The notes: generated from the letters alone by a model not told the origin. A DNA stretch of 64,000 nucleotides from Spirosoma arboris (GCF_009754945.1 NZ_WPIN01000003.1:62001-126000); one strand, 5' to 3'. Counted from the stretch's first letter, positions 1-9,584 are shown. Numbers and translations are program-made.

Positions 1-59
1 ATTTGTACGATAAAGTCAGAGCGATTCTTTTCTTATATGCCGGTTTCCGCTTTTTCCTG

Positions 60-3000
60 ATGGAAACGAAAGAAATTCCGGCGATTGGTAAAATTCCCTA
101 TGCTGGTTTCGACGATTTGTTGTCGCGCAGGTTCGAGCAGGCCATTGCCACGTTTTTGCAGGATTTGGATAAACACGGTCCCAATGCCACGCTGTTCAGT
201 GCGTTGGCTGATAGCTATCATCAGTTGTCTTTTCAGACGCTGGCCGATCAGGTTCGTAAGAGTGTTCGTTCCAGCAAAGGCAATCAGTGGATGTTCCGCG
301 TCGGGCATCAGACCGAGCACCCGATTCGGATTCATCCGAGTCTGTTGCAACGTCCAGATAACTCCCTCTTCTACCCTATTCTGCACGAGCAAACGTCCGT
401 GCGGATGGACTTAACCCATAGTGGCTGGTCGGATATTTTCTTCCTCGGCATGGATTATCCTGAAGGAGCACGCGTCATCAATATCTCCATCGACCTGGGC
501 GTTTTTGGTCGTGATAAAGACATCCGTCCACCCCTGCACTGTTATGTGCGGGTTATTTCAGAGCCCGTTCTGCGCCTGACCAGCGTCGATTTGAATACCA
601 CCAAAGATGTGCATGATCTCGCTGATCTGTTCAACTTTGGTAATGACTACTTGAGCCTTATCAAAGCGGGGGTCATTGCATCGGGATTGATTCCCCCTTC
701 GTTTGAAGGTACGAACCAATCTCTCGCCGAAATTCTGGCTCGTATTGTGGCACCGGGCATGGGTATCGAACTCGTCACAAAAGTGAACGACATTCCTAAA
801 GGTTCGCGATTTGCAGTGTCGACCAACCTGCTTGGCTCCATCATCAGCCTGCTGATGCGGGCTACAGGGCAAACGAAGGATTTGGAGGGAGGCCTACAGG
901 AAAGTGAACGGCGACTGGTTGCATCACGGGCTATTCTGGGCGAATGGATTGGCGGCTCGGGCGGTGGCTGGCAGGATTCGGGTGGAGTCTGGCCGGGCAT
1001 AAAAGCCATTCAGGGTACGTTTGCGCAGGAAGGTGACCCTGAATCCGGCATTAGTCGCGGCACCTTGTTGCCCCGTCACCGGGTATTGCAGGGTGAAGAG
1101 ATTCATCCCGACATTCAGGAAAAAATCATGAACTCGCTTGTGCTGATGCATGGCGGCATGGCATCCAATGTTGGGCCAATCCTGGAGATGGTGACCGAAA
1201 AGTACTTGCTTCGGGGCAATAATGAATGGAATGCCCGTCAGCAAACGAACCAGATTTTCGATAATATTCTGGACGCGATAAAAGAAGGTGACATAAAAAA
1301 GCTGGGACAAAATACGGCCCGAAACTGGGAATATCCCATCAAAACAATCATTCCCTGGGCCTCAACCTATTTCACCGAACAGATCATTGCCAAAGCAAAA
1401 AAACAGATTGGCGACGATTATTACGGCTTCCTGATGCTCGGGGGAATGTCTGGCGGTGGTATGGGTATGTTTGTGAATCCGGCTCATTACGAAGAGTACA
1501 AACTACAGGTGCTGGAGATGCTCCGAAAAACAAAAAGCGAACTCTCCGACTCCCTACCTTTTGCCATGGAGCCAGTGGTATACAACTGGAGCATCAACAA
1601 CAAAGGCACCTGGGCCAACCTTCAGGAAGGGAATCAGGCACTTATGCCCGAGCAGTATTACGGTATTCAGGTCTCGGAGCTGGTACGAAAAGACCCCAGT
1701 TCGATTCCCTATGTGCGCCGGGCCGAAATTGATTACTTCACCACCTACTGCGATCAGAACAATCTGGCGTATCCATTGCTACGCACCATTGTCAGTAACC
1801 TGTTCAAGGTATCGGACCCCACGTCTCAGGGCAACCGAAGCGCCGAAAACGAAAAAGCGGATCGCGTTAAGAAAGAAAACGGATTCGATTATATTCAGCA
1901 TGGCGAAATTCGGGAAGAGCTGCAAAAAGGGCGTATTGGGTTATCCCGCAACCGACTGTCGGCAGAAACGACCATCGACGATGTGCTGCCCGGAGACCTT
2001 GTTTCGTTGGAGTCAGTGACGTCCGCCGTTCAAACCGGAGAAGCAGCTATTCGAGCAGGCAAGGTTGCCATTATGAGTCTGGCCGCTGGTGTCGGTAGTC
2101 GCTGGACCAAAGGGGCCGGTGTTATCAAGGCCATCAATCCATTTGTAGAAATTGAAGGGGAACACCGGAGTTTTCTGGAGATTCATTTAGCGAAGACCCG
2201 GAAAGTAGCTGAGCGATACGATGCAGCCATCCCGCACCTTGTTGCTACTAGTTACCTGACGCATGAGCCCATCCGAAAAAAGCTGGAATTAACAGGCAAC
2301 TTCGGTTACCAGGGGCCAACCTTTCTGTCGCCGGGTCGCTCCATTGGGCAACGTTTTGTACCGATGGAACGGGATTTACGGTTTCTGTGGGAAGATATGC
2401 CCCAGGAAACACTTGACGAAAACAAACAAAAAGTGCGGGATGCCGTGCGTCAGTCGATGATTGCCTGGGCCAAATCGAAAGGAGAAGGCAGTGATTATGT
2501 CGATAATATTGCCGCTCAACGATTTTCGCCCTTAGGTCACTGGTACGAAGTCTCGAATCTGCTGCGCAACGGCACTCTGGCTAAGCTTCTGGCCGACTAC
2601 CCACAGGTTGAAACCATCATGTTGCATAACATCGATACCCTCGGCGCCGATGTCGATCCGGTCGTCCTGGGTTATCACCTCGAATCGGGCAACGCGCTTA
2701 CGTTTGAGGTCGTTCCCCGTCGTATTGAGGACCGAGGGGGTGGACTGGCGCGTGTAAATGGCCAGCTTCGTCTGCTGGAAGGCTTAGCACAACCACGTGA
2801 AGAAGACGAGCTAAACCTGAGTTATTACAACACGAATACAACCTGGATTCAGGTCGATCCACTGCTCCAGTTATTTGGCCTCACCCGTGCCGATCTGCAA
2901 ACTGGCGATGAAGCGCAATTGGCTAAAGCGGTACGAAGCGTAGCGCATCGGATTCCGACTTATGTTACTATCAAAGATGTAAAATACCGGTGGGGACACG

Positions 3001-3212
3001 GTCAGGAAGATATTTATCCGGTGGCGCAAATCGAAAAGCTGTGGAGCGACATGTCGGCGCTGGCCGATGTGAAGTGCGGTTATATTGAGGTTCCCCGCTT
3101 CCGAGGGCAGCAGATGAAAGACCCCGCTCAGTTAGATTCGTGGGTGACCGACGGCAGCAAAGACCATGTAGCCTCTTTATGCACCTTTGCCGCTTATGCC
3201 GGAGTCAGGTAA
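60..3212 (+). CDS. GHMP-kinase-like / UDP-sugar pyrophosphorylase fusion protein
   Basis: A 1050-residue protein if it starts at ATG 60. The frame stays open to the window edge (TTG at 3), so a start outside the window cannot be excluded. The N-terminal half resembles L-fucokinase-type GHMP kinases: a substrate motif RMDLTHSGWSD, a GGGWQDSGG motif near residue 300 and a third motif GGMSGGGMGMF near 461. The C-terminal third, from about residue 665, looks like a UTP-glucose-1-phosphate uridylyltransferase: SLAAGVGSRWTKG loop, NIDTLG, GGGLARVNGQLRLLE and a YNTNTTW motif. The likely role is phosphorylation of a sugar and its activation to a nucleotide sugar, or uridylyl transfer alone. The expected kinase P-loop (GxGLGSSS) reads GSRFAVSTNLLGS, so kinase activity is doubtful. 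The domain order is opposite to Bacteroides Fkp. Assignment rests on motifs only. Confidence 0.75.
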   Translation: METKEIPAIGKIPYAGFDDLLSRRFEQAIATFLQDLDKHGPNATLFSALADSYHQLSFQTLADQVRKSVRSSKGNQWMFRVGHQTEHPIRIHPSLLQRPDNSLFYPILHEQTSVRMDLTHSGWSDIFFLGMDYPEGARVINISIDLGVFGRDKDIRPPLHCYVRVISEPVLRLTSVDLNTTKDVHDLADLFNFGNDYLSLIKAGVIASGLIPPSFEGTNQSLAEILARIVAPGMGIELVTKVNDIPKGSRFAVSTNLLGSIISLLMRATGQTKDLEGGLQESERRLVASRAILGEWIGGSGGGWQDSGGVWPGIKAIQGTFAQEGDPESGISRGTLLPRHRVLQGEEIHPDIQEKIMNSLVLMHGGMASNVGPILEMVTEKYLLRGNNEWNARQQTNQIFDNILDAIKEGDIKKLGQNTARNWEYPIKTIIPWASTYFTEQIIAKAKKQIGDDYYGFLMLGGMSGGGMGMFVNPAHYEEYKLQVLEMLRKTKSELSDSLPFAMEPVVYNWSINNKGTWANLQEGNQALMPEQYYGIQVSELVRKDPSSIPYVRRAEIDYFTTYCDQNNLAYPLLRTIVSNLFKVSDPTSQGNRSAENEKADRVKKENGFDYIQHGEIREELQKGRIGLSRNRLSAETTIDDVLPGDLVSLESVTSAVQTGEAAIRAGKVAIMSLAAGVGSRWTKGAGVIKAINPFVEIEGEHRSFLEIHLAKTRKVAERYDAAIPHLVATSYLTHEPIRKKLELTGNFGYQGPTFLSPGRSIGQRFVPMERDLRFLWEDMPQETLDENKQKVRDAVRQSMIAWAKSKGEGSDYVDNIAAQRFSPLGHWYEVSNLLRNGTLAKLLADYPQVETIMLHNIDTLGADVDPVVLGYHLESGNALTFEVVPRRIEDRGGGLARVNGQLRLLEGLAQPREEDELNLSYYNTNTTWIQVDPLLQLFGLTRADLQTGDEAQLAKAVRSVAHRIPTYVTIKDVKYRWGHGQEDIYPVAQIEKLWSDMSALADVKCGYIEVPRFRGQQMKDPAQLDSWVTDGSKDHVASLCTFAAYAGVR

Positions 3213-3235
3213 ACGAGACGTTCACTAAATAATTG

Positions 3236-3269
3236 AAGGCCACTTACTCAAGAGCAAGTGGCCTTTTAG
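3236..3269 (+). terminator. Rho-independent terminator after the fusion gene
   Basis: Perfect 10-bp arms AAGGCCACTT (3236-3245) and AAGTGGCCTT (3256-3265) are followed by a T-rich run. It starts 23 bases after the stop of the fusion gene. Confidence 0.8.
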
Positions 3270-3416
3270 TTTTAAGTTGACTCATCGACCATCCTATCTT
3301 TGGGCCGTTAAGTATAAGGTTACTTTTAGTAGTTTTAAAAATTAACAGGCACCATTGAGGGAATTCAATACTAAGATTAGCTCATTGCGCTCAAATATAC
3401 GAATGTTGTTTATTGG

Positions 3417-3424
3417 TATATTTG
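3417..3424 (+). promoter_or_regulatory. TAnnTTTG -7 element for the DUF4160/DUF2442 pair
   Basis: TATATTTG matches the Bacteroidota -7 consensus TAnnTTTG. Transcription would begin near 3431, so translation probably starts at ATG 3431 or 3443 and not at the upstream TTG at 3413. Confidence 0.5.
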
Positions 3425-3442
3425 CATGAAATGAATCACCGT

Positions 3443-3745
3443 ATGCCTAAAATTTACGAATACTTTGGCTTAATATTTTTGATCTACACAAACGACCACT
3501 TGCCAATTCATGTGCATATACAATATGCTGAATATGAGAATAAAGCCGAGTTAAATTATATAGATGGGGAACTGACTGCTATTAATTTTGGTAAAGTGAA
3601 GGGAAAGAAACCGCTTCCTTCTTCACAACGCAAAGAAGCCGAACAATTCATTTTCCAGTATCATTTAGCCATCGTTGAGAAATGGAAAACCGTGATGGTG
3701 CTCAATCAAAAACCCGCGTTCGAAAAAATAACGCAAAAAGTATAA
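3443..3745 (+). CDS. DUF4160 domain protein
   Basis: A 100-residue protein starting MPKIYEYFGLIF, with the family pattern IYTNDHLPIHVHIQYAEYE and a conserved HVH. The start at 3443 is chosen because it matches the usual N-terminus of DUF4160 proteins and lies downstream of a promoter-like TATATTTG at 3417; ATG 3431 would add four residues. The 3' end overlaps the next gene by 64 bases, so the two are translated from one transcript. DUF4160 and DUF2442 genes are commonly found as neighbours and have been suspected to be toxin-antitoxin-like, but no biochemical function is visible here. The stretch is AT-rich compared with the gene on its left. Confidence 0.8.
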   Translation: MPKIYEYFGLIFLIYTNDHLPIHVHIQYAEYENKAELNYIDGELTAINFGKVKGKKPLPSSQRKEAEQFIFQYHLAIVEKWKTVMVLNQKPAFEKITQKV

Positions 3746-3993
3746 AACCTTCACTCAAGGTAGTAGACGCAAATTTTCTCGGTGATTACCGTATTGATAT
3801 TCACTTCTCGGATGGTAAGCAACGAATTGTCGATTTTGAAAATGCCTTTGGCCAGTTACAAGACTACTATACTCAGTACCGTCAGCCTACCTTATTTCAA
3901 AAATTCGCCATAGACAATGGCAACTTAGTATGGGGCGACGATTGGGATGTTATCTATTCGACCCGGGATTTGTATGAAGGTAAAATTGGGTAA
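3682..3993 (+). CDS. DUF2442 domain protein
   Basis: A 103-residue protein. After a short basic N-terminus it carries the DUF2442 pattern: VVDANFLGDYRIDIHFSDGK, VDFENAF, FAIDNGNLVWGDDWDVI and a C-terminal ST-RDLYEGKIG. The ATG at 3682 overlaps the preceding DUF4160 gene by 64 bases in another frame; a later start would lie near residue 20, so the first residues are uncertain. DUF2442 proteins are small, often described as DNA-binding-like in structure, and usually accompany DUF4160. A two-gene regulatory or toxin-antitoxin-like module is plausible by context only. Confidence 0.8.
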   Translation: MENRDGAQSKTRVRKNNAKSIKPSLKVVDANFLGDYRIDIHFSDGKQRIVDFENAFGQLQDYYTQYRQPTLFQKFAIDNGNLVWGDDWDVIYSTRDLYEGKIG

Positions 3994-4239
3994 GCCAGTC
4001 GCCATCTGATAACATATCTTGTTTCTTCACGATCAGCGAAACCACCATATGAAAATCAACCAGCGTAACGATGTCTCGAGTGCTGCCCTAATTTATGGAG
4101 ACTCTTTTTCAGTTTCTCAGCTATTATACCAAGTTCCAGTTTACAATACACCGGCTCTGACCAACAAACCCTAAGACACACGCAGTCAAGGAGTATACTG
4201 AACAGGGGCGCAAGAGCTGAATAATACGTTCATCTACAT

Positions 4240-6387
4240 TTAGTTACTCGGTGCCACTATGTGACGGGGATCATTTGTCGGGAATAAATTCAATTGTGGA
4301 CTTTTACTAATATAAACTTCTGCATTAGCTAGTTTAATTACATCGAAATCGGCACGAATAAGTAATGATAAAGTATGGTATTCTCTTTGTGTGACGTTTC
4401 TATCAACAAAAGGATTAATATTTCTGATTTTAGATTCAAACTCAGCCTTTTCTAATGCATCTCGGTCTTGATGGCGGGTATCTAAGAATCCAAATTCAAT
4501 TTCCGTTTTACCTTTTACTACTTCTCCGTCTAAATCATATTTAAAATGATATTCAGCCACAAATGCGTAAAATATTAATGCATCTCTATATTGCTTATCT
4601 GTCAAATATTTAATTTCTTCAAGGTTCCTGCCAGTAAATATTGACTCATCTACTCTATTCTTCAATGAAATAAATTCTTCTGGTAGACCTTCAGCATCAG
4701 TATCAAGTGTAAAATCTACGCTTGTCAATTGCCGAAATTGCAAGGATACTTTACTCGGAATACTCTCTAAAAAGCTCATTAGAAAATGATTACGCTGCAC
4801 TCTCGAAAAATCATTACTCAATAGTTTTACTGGTTTATCTTCTGCCGGTAAAATATCCATTTTCTTTAGATTGCTAACTACCTCCTTTATGATAATAGCT
4901 GCCATCTGTCTTGTTTCATTGGATGAATAAGCTGAAACAACCTGCGTTTTTCCGCTTTCCTCATTTTCCCTCCTTCCAAAAACGACTTCCCCTCTCTGCT
5001 TACTACTTACATCTGTCCAATCCTTATTTAAGTCGAATTTATTTGCCTCGAAATTTATCGCTAAATCTCCATTTTCTTTACGCTCAACTCTTAGATCATT
5101 AAGCAGTTCACAGTTGGGAAACTTCTTGGTGATTTCTTGCTTAATAACTGGAAGAGCTATAGTAAGAACCGTACTGACATCCTCTGTAATGTCACTGTTC
5201 AAGTATGTAGTAGCAAAGTTTTCGCTGTCTTCTTTCGCGGCCTGTTTACGTCTTAAAAACTCAAATTCTGTAGGAGACAATAAAGTCTTTGCAAAAAAAG
5301 GAGTAATATCTTCTTTGGCTATCTGCTTACGGGTAAATACACCACGAGCTTTCAATAAGCTTTGGAGGTCAGATTTATTGATATATGAATGATTTAAAAG
5401 CTGCCTTATCTGATCACCAAATGGCAACATTGTCTCTATATCAAAAAGCGGCTTGTGCGTAGGAGCGCCAATTTCAGCTATAAGTTCTTTAGCTTCTAAT
5501 GAAAAGAAGTTCTCACTAAAATTTTTCACTTCAATCATACTAGCAAACTCATTATCTGCGAAATTCAGCAATACAGACTGTTTAATATCTTTATGCTTAA
5601 CAAACTGATAATCAGGAAAAGCTAATATTATCTTTTGGCACCATCCCGAAGTGAGATTTTGGCTAAGGCCTACAATCCGTTTAAAAGTATCTTTTTCAAA
5701 ACGTTCATTAGCGCATATTACCAATACCTTTTTAGAGACAATTTTAAACAAAAGTATATCTGAAGTTAAGTAGTCTATAGGCAACAAAGCTCCTGACAAT
5801 TGCCTTCCACCTGTTATCTTTTCACTTATCCCTGTTTGATGATAGAAAAAATCAACCTTTTCTGATGAATAGATATTTTTGGCAAATTTCATAGAGCTAT
5901 GAATAAAGTTCACTCTATAATTATCAACGATATGAATCAATTCAAAGTCAGAATGAATTTCTTGGCTTATACTTTTAAGTTCTTTAATTAATGAATAGTC
6001 GAGTTCTTTTTTATCATCAACCCAAAATATCAGAAGGTTTTGGCGCCCTCTTTTGAATGCAGAGTTTTTAAGAACCTCGTTATATTGCTTTGACAATAAA
6101 AAACAGCTCGTAGCTGTATTCAAATCATTTAGATATTTCTTAAAATCACTTTTAACAGTTTTGGAACTGACATATTTAACAGATATCATTACCGTATCGA
6201 ACACATCTGCTTCTAACGGACTAAGATAAGCAGCAAAGAAATCTATACCATGTTTATTACAGTTGTGTTTCTTTCTTTGAACACAATCGAACTCAGTATT
6301 CGATATATACTGCCAACCAATACTTTTAAAAAAGTTCTCGGCTATATTTTCACCAAGTAAACCTTTAAATCTGGAGAACTCACCCAT
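4240..6387 (-). CDS. Large PD-(D/E)XK-like nuclease protein, possible GAPS4-type defence fusion
   Basis: A 715-residue protein starting MGEFSRFKGLLGEN. The frame stays open up to 6495, but that extension would run through the dnaK terminator (6432-6465), so ATG 6387 is preferred. Residues 1-100 look like a restriction-endonuclease fold: a helix with GENIAENFF, then HGIDFF and, after a gap, VMISVKY (an E...D...SxK arrangement). From about residue 320 (MLPFGDQIRQLL) a second region begins with LLKARGVF and LLSPTEFEFLRRKQ. From memory, these two halves resemble the separate GapS4a and GapS4b proteins of the GAPS4 anti-phage system; this has not been checked. The gene is visibly AT-rich beside its neighbours and stands alone between housekeeping genes, which suggests acquisition by transfer. 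No signal peptide or membrane segment is seen. Confidence 0.6.
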   Translation of the reverse strand: MGEFSRFKGLLGENIAENFFKSIGWQYISNTEFDCVQRKKHNCNKHGIDFFAAYLSPLEADVFDTVMISVKYVSSKTVKSDFKKYLNDLNTATSCFLLSKQYNEVLKNSAFKRGRQNLLIFWVDDKKELDYSLIKELKSISQEIHSDFELIHIVDNYRVNFIHSSMKFAKNIYSSEKVDFFYHQTGISEKITGGRQLSGALLPIDYLTSDILLFKIVSKKVLVICANERFEKDTFKRIVGLSQNLTSGWCQKIILAFPDYQFVKHKDIKQSVLLNFADNEFASMIEVKNFSENFFSLEAKELIAEIGAPTHKPLFDIETMLPFGDQIRQLLNHSYINKSDLQSLLKARGVFTRKQIAKEDITPFFAKTLLSPTEFEFLRRKQAAKEDSENFATTYLNSDITEDVSTVLTIALPVIKQEITKKFPNCELLNDLRVERKENGDLAINFEANKFDLNKDWTDVSSKQRGEVVFGRRENEESGKTQVVSAYSSNETRQMAAIIIKEVVSNLKKMDILPAEDKPVKLLSNDFSRVQRNHFLMSFLESIPSKVSLQFRQLTSVDFTLDTDAEGLPEEFISLKNRVDESIFTGRNLEEIKYLTDKQYRDALIFYAFVAEYHFKYDLDGEVVKGKTEIEFGFLDTRHQDRDALEKAEFESKIRNINPFVDRNVTQREYHTLSLLIRADFDVIKLANAEVYISKSPQLNLFPTNDPRHIVAPSN

Positions 6388-6431
6388 AGCGGAAAAGAAT
6401 ATGTAATGCAATGTAACAGTTTTAATACAAA

Positions 6432-6465
6432 AAAGCCCCCACCGTCTCCGGCAGGGGCTTTCGCT
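6432..6465 (-). terminator. Terminator of dnaK
   Basis: On the minus strand AAAGCCCC and GGGGCTTT form the base of a GC-rich hairpin that runs into a T stretch, about 65 bases past the dnaK stop. It also separates dnaK from the nuclease-like gene downstream. Confidence 0.8.
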
Positions 6466-6527
6466 TTTTAAAATCAAATCAATCAGGATAATCAAAAAAT
6501 CCCGCCGGGCCGCCGGAGCGGTTCTGA

Positions 6528-8453
6528 TTACTTCACTTCTTCATAAGGCACGTCGGAGACATTATCGCCTGTGGGTTGGCCTTGACCTGCACCATCACCG
6601 TTTCCGCCGAAACCTGCACCATCAGTTGGGTTAGCACCCGCGCCGTTGGTGGCGTTATACATTTCCTGCGAAGCGGTTGCCCAGGCCGCGTTCAACCCTT
6701 CGAGCGCGGTGTCGATGGCAGCTGCATCACGAGAACCGTGTGCCGTACGAAGCGTCGTCAGAGCTGCTTCGATGGCCGACTTATTGCCTTCTGACAGTTT
6801 ATCGCCGTATTCTTTCAACTGTTTTTCGGTCTGGAAAATCATCGAGTCGGCCTGATTGACTTTCTCGATTTTCTCACGTTCCGCCTTATCAGCAGCTTCA
6901 TTGGCTTTGGCTTCTTCGCGCATCCGGTTGATTTCCGTTTCGGTCAGACCGCTCGATGCTTCAATCCGGATTTTTTGCTCTTTACCCGTGCCTTTATCTT
7001 TAGCCGTTACGTGCAGAATACCGTTGGCATCTACATCGAAGGTCACCTCAATTTGAGGTACACCACGAGGTGCTGGTGGAATATCGGACAGGATAAACCG
7101 GCCTAATTGACGGTTCTGAGCCGCCATTGGGCGCTCACCCTGTAAGATATTGATTTCAACACTCGGCTGGTTGTCCGATGCTGTCGAGTAAGTTTCTACC
7201 TTCTTACTTGGAATCGTCGTGTTAGCATCCACCATTTTGGTAAATACGCCACCCATCGTTTCGATACCCAGTGAGAGCGGAATTACGTCGAGCAACAGTA
7301 CATCTTTCACTTCACCTGTTAACACACCACCCTGAATAGCAGCACCAATAGCCACAGCTTCATCGGGGTTAACCGCTTTCGAAGGCTTACGACCGAACAG
7401 TTTTTCAACTTCTTCCTGTACTTTAGGAATCCGGGTCGAACCACCCACTAGAATAACTTCGTCGATCTGACTAGCCGACAGACCTGAGTTTTTCAGGGCA
7501 CGACGGCAAGGTTCCAGACTCCGTTGAATCAGCGAATCAGCTAATTGCTCAAATTTAGCCCGACTCAGTGTTCGTACCAAGTGCTTAGGTATACCATTTA
7601 CCGGCATGATATAGGGCAAGTTGATTTCAGTCGAAGTGGAACTCGACAGTTCAACTTTTGCTTTTTCAGCAGCTTCTTTCAAGCGTTGCAAGGCCATTGG
7701 GTCTTGACGCAAATCGATGCCTTCATCTTTCTTGAATTCATCGGCAAGCCAGTTGATGATCACCTGGTCGAAGTCGTCACCACCAAGGTGCGTATCGCCG
7801 TCGGTTGATTTTACTTCAAATACGCCATCACCAAGCTCCAGGATCGAAATATCGAACGTACCGCCACCCAGGTCAAATACGGCGATTTTCTGGTCGTGAT
7901 TGGTCTTATCCAGACCGTAAGCCAGAGCAGCTGCTGTTGGCTCGTTGATGATCCGTTTTACATCGAGACCAGCAATCGCACCAGCTTCTTTCGTAGCCTG
8001 ACGTTCGGCATCGTTAAAGTAAGCAGGTACCGTGATAACAGCTTCTGTTACCGTTTGGCCGAGGTAATCTTCCGCAGTCTGCTTCATTTTCTGAAGAATC
8101 AGCGCCGAAAGCTCCTGTGGTGTATATTGGCGATCGCCGATTTTGACGCGTGGTGTCCCATTTGGGCCATTCTCAACGTCATAAGCAACGTTTTTAATTT
8201 CATTAGTAACCTCACTGTAGCGTTTTCCCATGAAACGCTTAATCGAGGAAATTGTATGTTTCGGGTTGGTGATGGCCTGGCGTTTGGCGGGAGCGCCTAC
8301 TTTGCGTTCGCCGTTGCCGTTGTCCATAAACGCAACTACCGACGGGGTTGTGCGTGCTCCTTCGGAGTTGGGGATAACAACCGGCTCGTTGCCTTCCATC
8401 ACGGCCACGCACGAGTTCGTGGTGCCTAAGTCAATACCAATAATTTTTCCCAT
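6528..8453 (-). CDS. dnaK: Molecular chaperone DnaK (Hsp70)
   Basis: A 641-residue cytoplasmic ATP-dependent chaperone. It starts [18 protein letters not shown] (phosphate-1 motif), has the [16 protein letters not shown] second phosphate motif ([15 protein letters not shown]), the [11 protein letters not shown] adenosine motif and a substrate-binding domain with [19 protein letters not shown]. The C-terminus ends in a Gly/Asn-rich linker and VPYEEVK. An upstream in-frame ATG at 8513 would add 20 residues not seen in the family; ATG 8453 is chosen. No dnaJ or grpE lies next to it. A near-palindromic motif 94 bases upstream may take part in heat-shock control. The gene ends in a clear terminator. 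Confidence 0.98.
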   Translation of the reverse strand: MGKIIGIDLGTTNSCVAVMEGNEPVVIPNSEGARTTPSVVAFMDNGNGERKVGAPAKRQAITNPKHTISSIKRFMGKRYSEVTNEIKNVAYDVENGPNGTPRVKIGDRQYTPQELSALILQKMKQTAEDYLGQTVTEAVITVPAYFNDAERQATKEAGAIAGLDVKRIINEPTAAALAYGLDKTNHDQKIAVFDLGGGTFDISILELGDGVFEVKSTDGDTHLGGDDFDQVIINWLADEFKKDEGIDLRQDPMALQRLKEAAEKAKVELSSSTSTEINLPYIMPVNGIPKHLVRTLSRAKFEQLADSLIQRSLEPCRRALKNSGLSASQIDEVILVGGSTRIPKVQEEVEKLFGRKPSKAVNPDEAVAIGAAIQGGVLTGEVKDVLLLDVIPLSLGIETMGGVFTKMVDANTTIPSKKVETYSTASDNQPSVEINILQGERPMAAQNRQLGRFILSDIPPAPRGVPQIEVTFDVDANGILHVTAKDKGTGKEQKIRIEASSGLTETEINRMREEAKANEAADKAEREKIEKVNQADSMIFQTEKQLKEYGDKLSEGNKSAIEAALTTLRTAHGSRDAAAIDTALEGLNAAWATASQEMYNATNGAGANPTDGAGFGGNGDGAGQGQPTGDNVSDVPYEEVK

Positions 8454-8546
8454 GACTGGTTTAGTTTCTTTAATATGCTGTGTGTATTCTGACAGACATA
8501 ACCTATCTATCAATACAAATGCCAGCGAGGAAAATTGTTTGATTTG

Positions 8547-8561
8547 CTGTCAGATTGGCAG
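8547..8561 (-). promoter_or_regulatory. Imperfect inverted repeat upstream of dnaK
   Basis: On the minus strand the sequence reads CTGCCAATCTGACAG: two 6-bp arms around a 3-bp spacer with one mismatch. A related string CTGTCAGAAT lies closer to the gene (8488-8497). Its position ahead of a heat-shock gene makes an operator or special promoter element possible; this is inference. Confidence 0.35.
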
Positions 8562-8652
8562 AATAATATAGTTAACGGGGTCATAATGGCGCTTCATGTT
8601 GGGTGCAACTGAAAAACATGGCAGACCTTTTATCGACAACCAGACCGCCACC

Positions 8653-9498
8653 TTATTTACTACCCTGAATGATGAGTGTGCTGAATGGCAACGCTAGTTC
8701 TCCATTGCCATATTGTTCCCGAAGGCTAGTCCATACCTCTTCCTTAATCCGGGCTATTGTCGTCTGGTCAACCTGCTTTAACGCACTTACAACTGGCGCT
8801 GCGACTTCATTCATGTTGGCCCAATACTCATCGGCATCCTTATAGATAACCTGATCAGACAAAACAGATTCCGTTACTCCAGACAATCCAGCCGCTTCCA
8901 GAAACCCAGCAATGAGCCCAGGTTTGGCACAGCGGAACATACCCGGCGCTCCTGCCGGAGGGGGTGGCACCTGTAGGGCTCGATTAATAATTCCCATTAA
9001 TAGACTTATCCAGGCGTTTTGCTCCGGTCCAGCCCAAACTGACGTAGCCAGCCGACCACCGGGCTTAAGTACCCGAACCAGTTCCTGAGCGGACTGCGCC
9101 ATATCAGGGAAGAACATAAAACCCATTCGGCAACTAACCGCATCGAAACTGGAATCAGCAAAAGGCAATTTGCTCACATCAGCCAATTGGGTCTGGTAAT
9201 TCGTTAACCCTAACTGCTTCGCTTTTTCCTGTGCAATGGTCAGCATGTTTTCGGATAAGTCTGTGCCAATCACGCTCCCCTTTGTCACAATAGAGGCAAT
9301 AGTTAGGCCCGGTTCACCAGTTCCGGTGGCCACATCCAGCACGGCATCCGTATCTTTCAGATTAATAGCCTTTATAATCGCATCACCCATCGGTTGCAGA
9401 AACCGCATTGTAAAATCATCCCATTTCTTCCAGCCAGGAGCAAATTGATTCCAGACTGCCCGCTGTTGCTCACGAATTATATCTTCTGAGGTTTGCAT
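8653..9498 (-). CDS. Class I SAM-dependent methyltransferase (UbiE/Methyltransf_11-like)
   Basis: A 281-residue cytoplasmic protein. The SAM-binding motif I is VLDVATGTGEPGL, followed by an acidic GTDLSENML and a post-motif region LPFADSSFDAVSCRMGFMFFPD; motif III is LKPGGRLATSVW. The Gly/Pro-rich central loop VPPPPAGAPGMFR is typical of methyltransferases acting on small lipophilic substrates, but the substrate cannot be named. The start at 9498 is supported by a TACTTTTG element at 9521-9528. It is a single gene, between dnaK and a strong hairpin. Confidence 0.85.
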   Translation of the reverse strand: MQTSEDIIREQQRAVWNQFAPGWKKWDDFTMRFLQPMGDAIIKAINLKDTDAVLDVATGTGEPGLTIASIVTKGSVIGTDLSENMLTIAQEKAKQLGLTNYQTQLADVSKLPFADSSFDAVSCRMGFMFFPDMAQSAQELVRVLKPGGRLATSVWAGPEQNAWISLLMGIINRALQVPPPPAGAPGMFRCAKPGLIAGFLEAAGLSGVTESVLSDQVIYKDADEYWANMNEVAAPVVSALKQVDQTTIARIKEEVWTSLREQYGNGELALPFSTLIIQGSK

Positions 9499-9520
9499 GA
9501 GAATATGTTTAAGATATCCT

Positions 9521-9528
9521 CAAAAGTA
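9521..9528 (-). promoter_or_regulatory. TAnnTTTG -7 element upstream of the methyltransferase
   Basis: Minus-strand TACTTTTG lies 22 bases before the ATG at 9498, a usual distance for a Bacteroidota promoter. A matching -33 TTG is not clear. Confidence 0.45.
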
Positions 9529-9584
9529 AACTATCGACCGTAAGCCTACTCCTTAGTATTGACGCAACGGCATTAAGAAATAAT

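Noticed and set aside
6388..6495. N-terminal 36-residue extension of the nuclease-like protein
   Set aside because: It would be translated from the dnaK terminator hairpin; the internal ATG at 6387 starts a family-like N-terminus.
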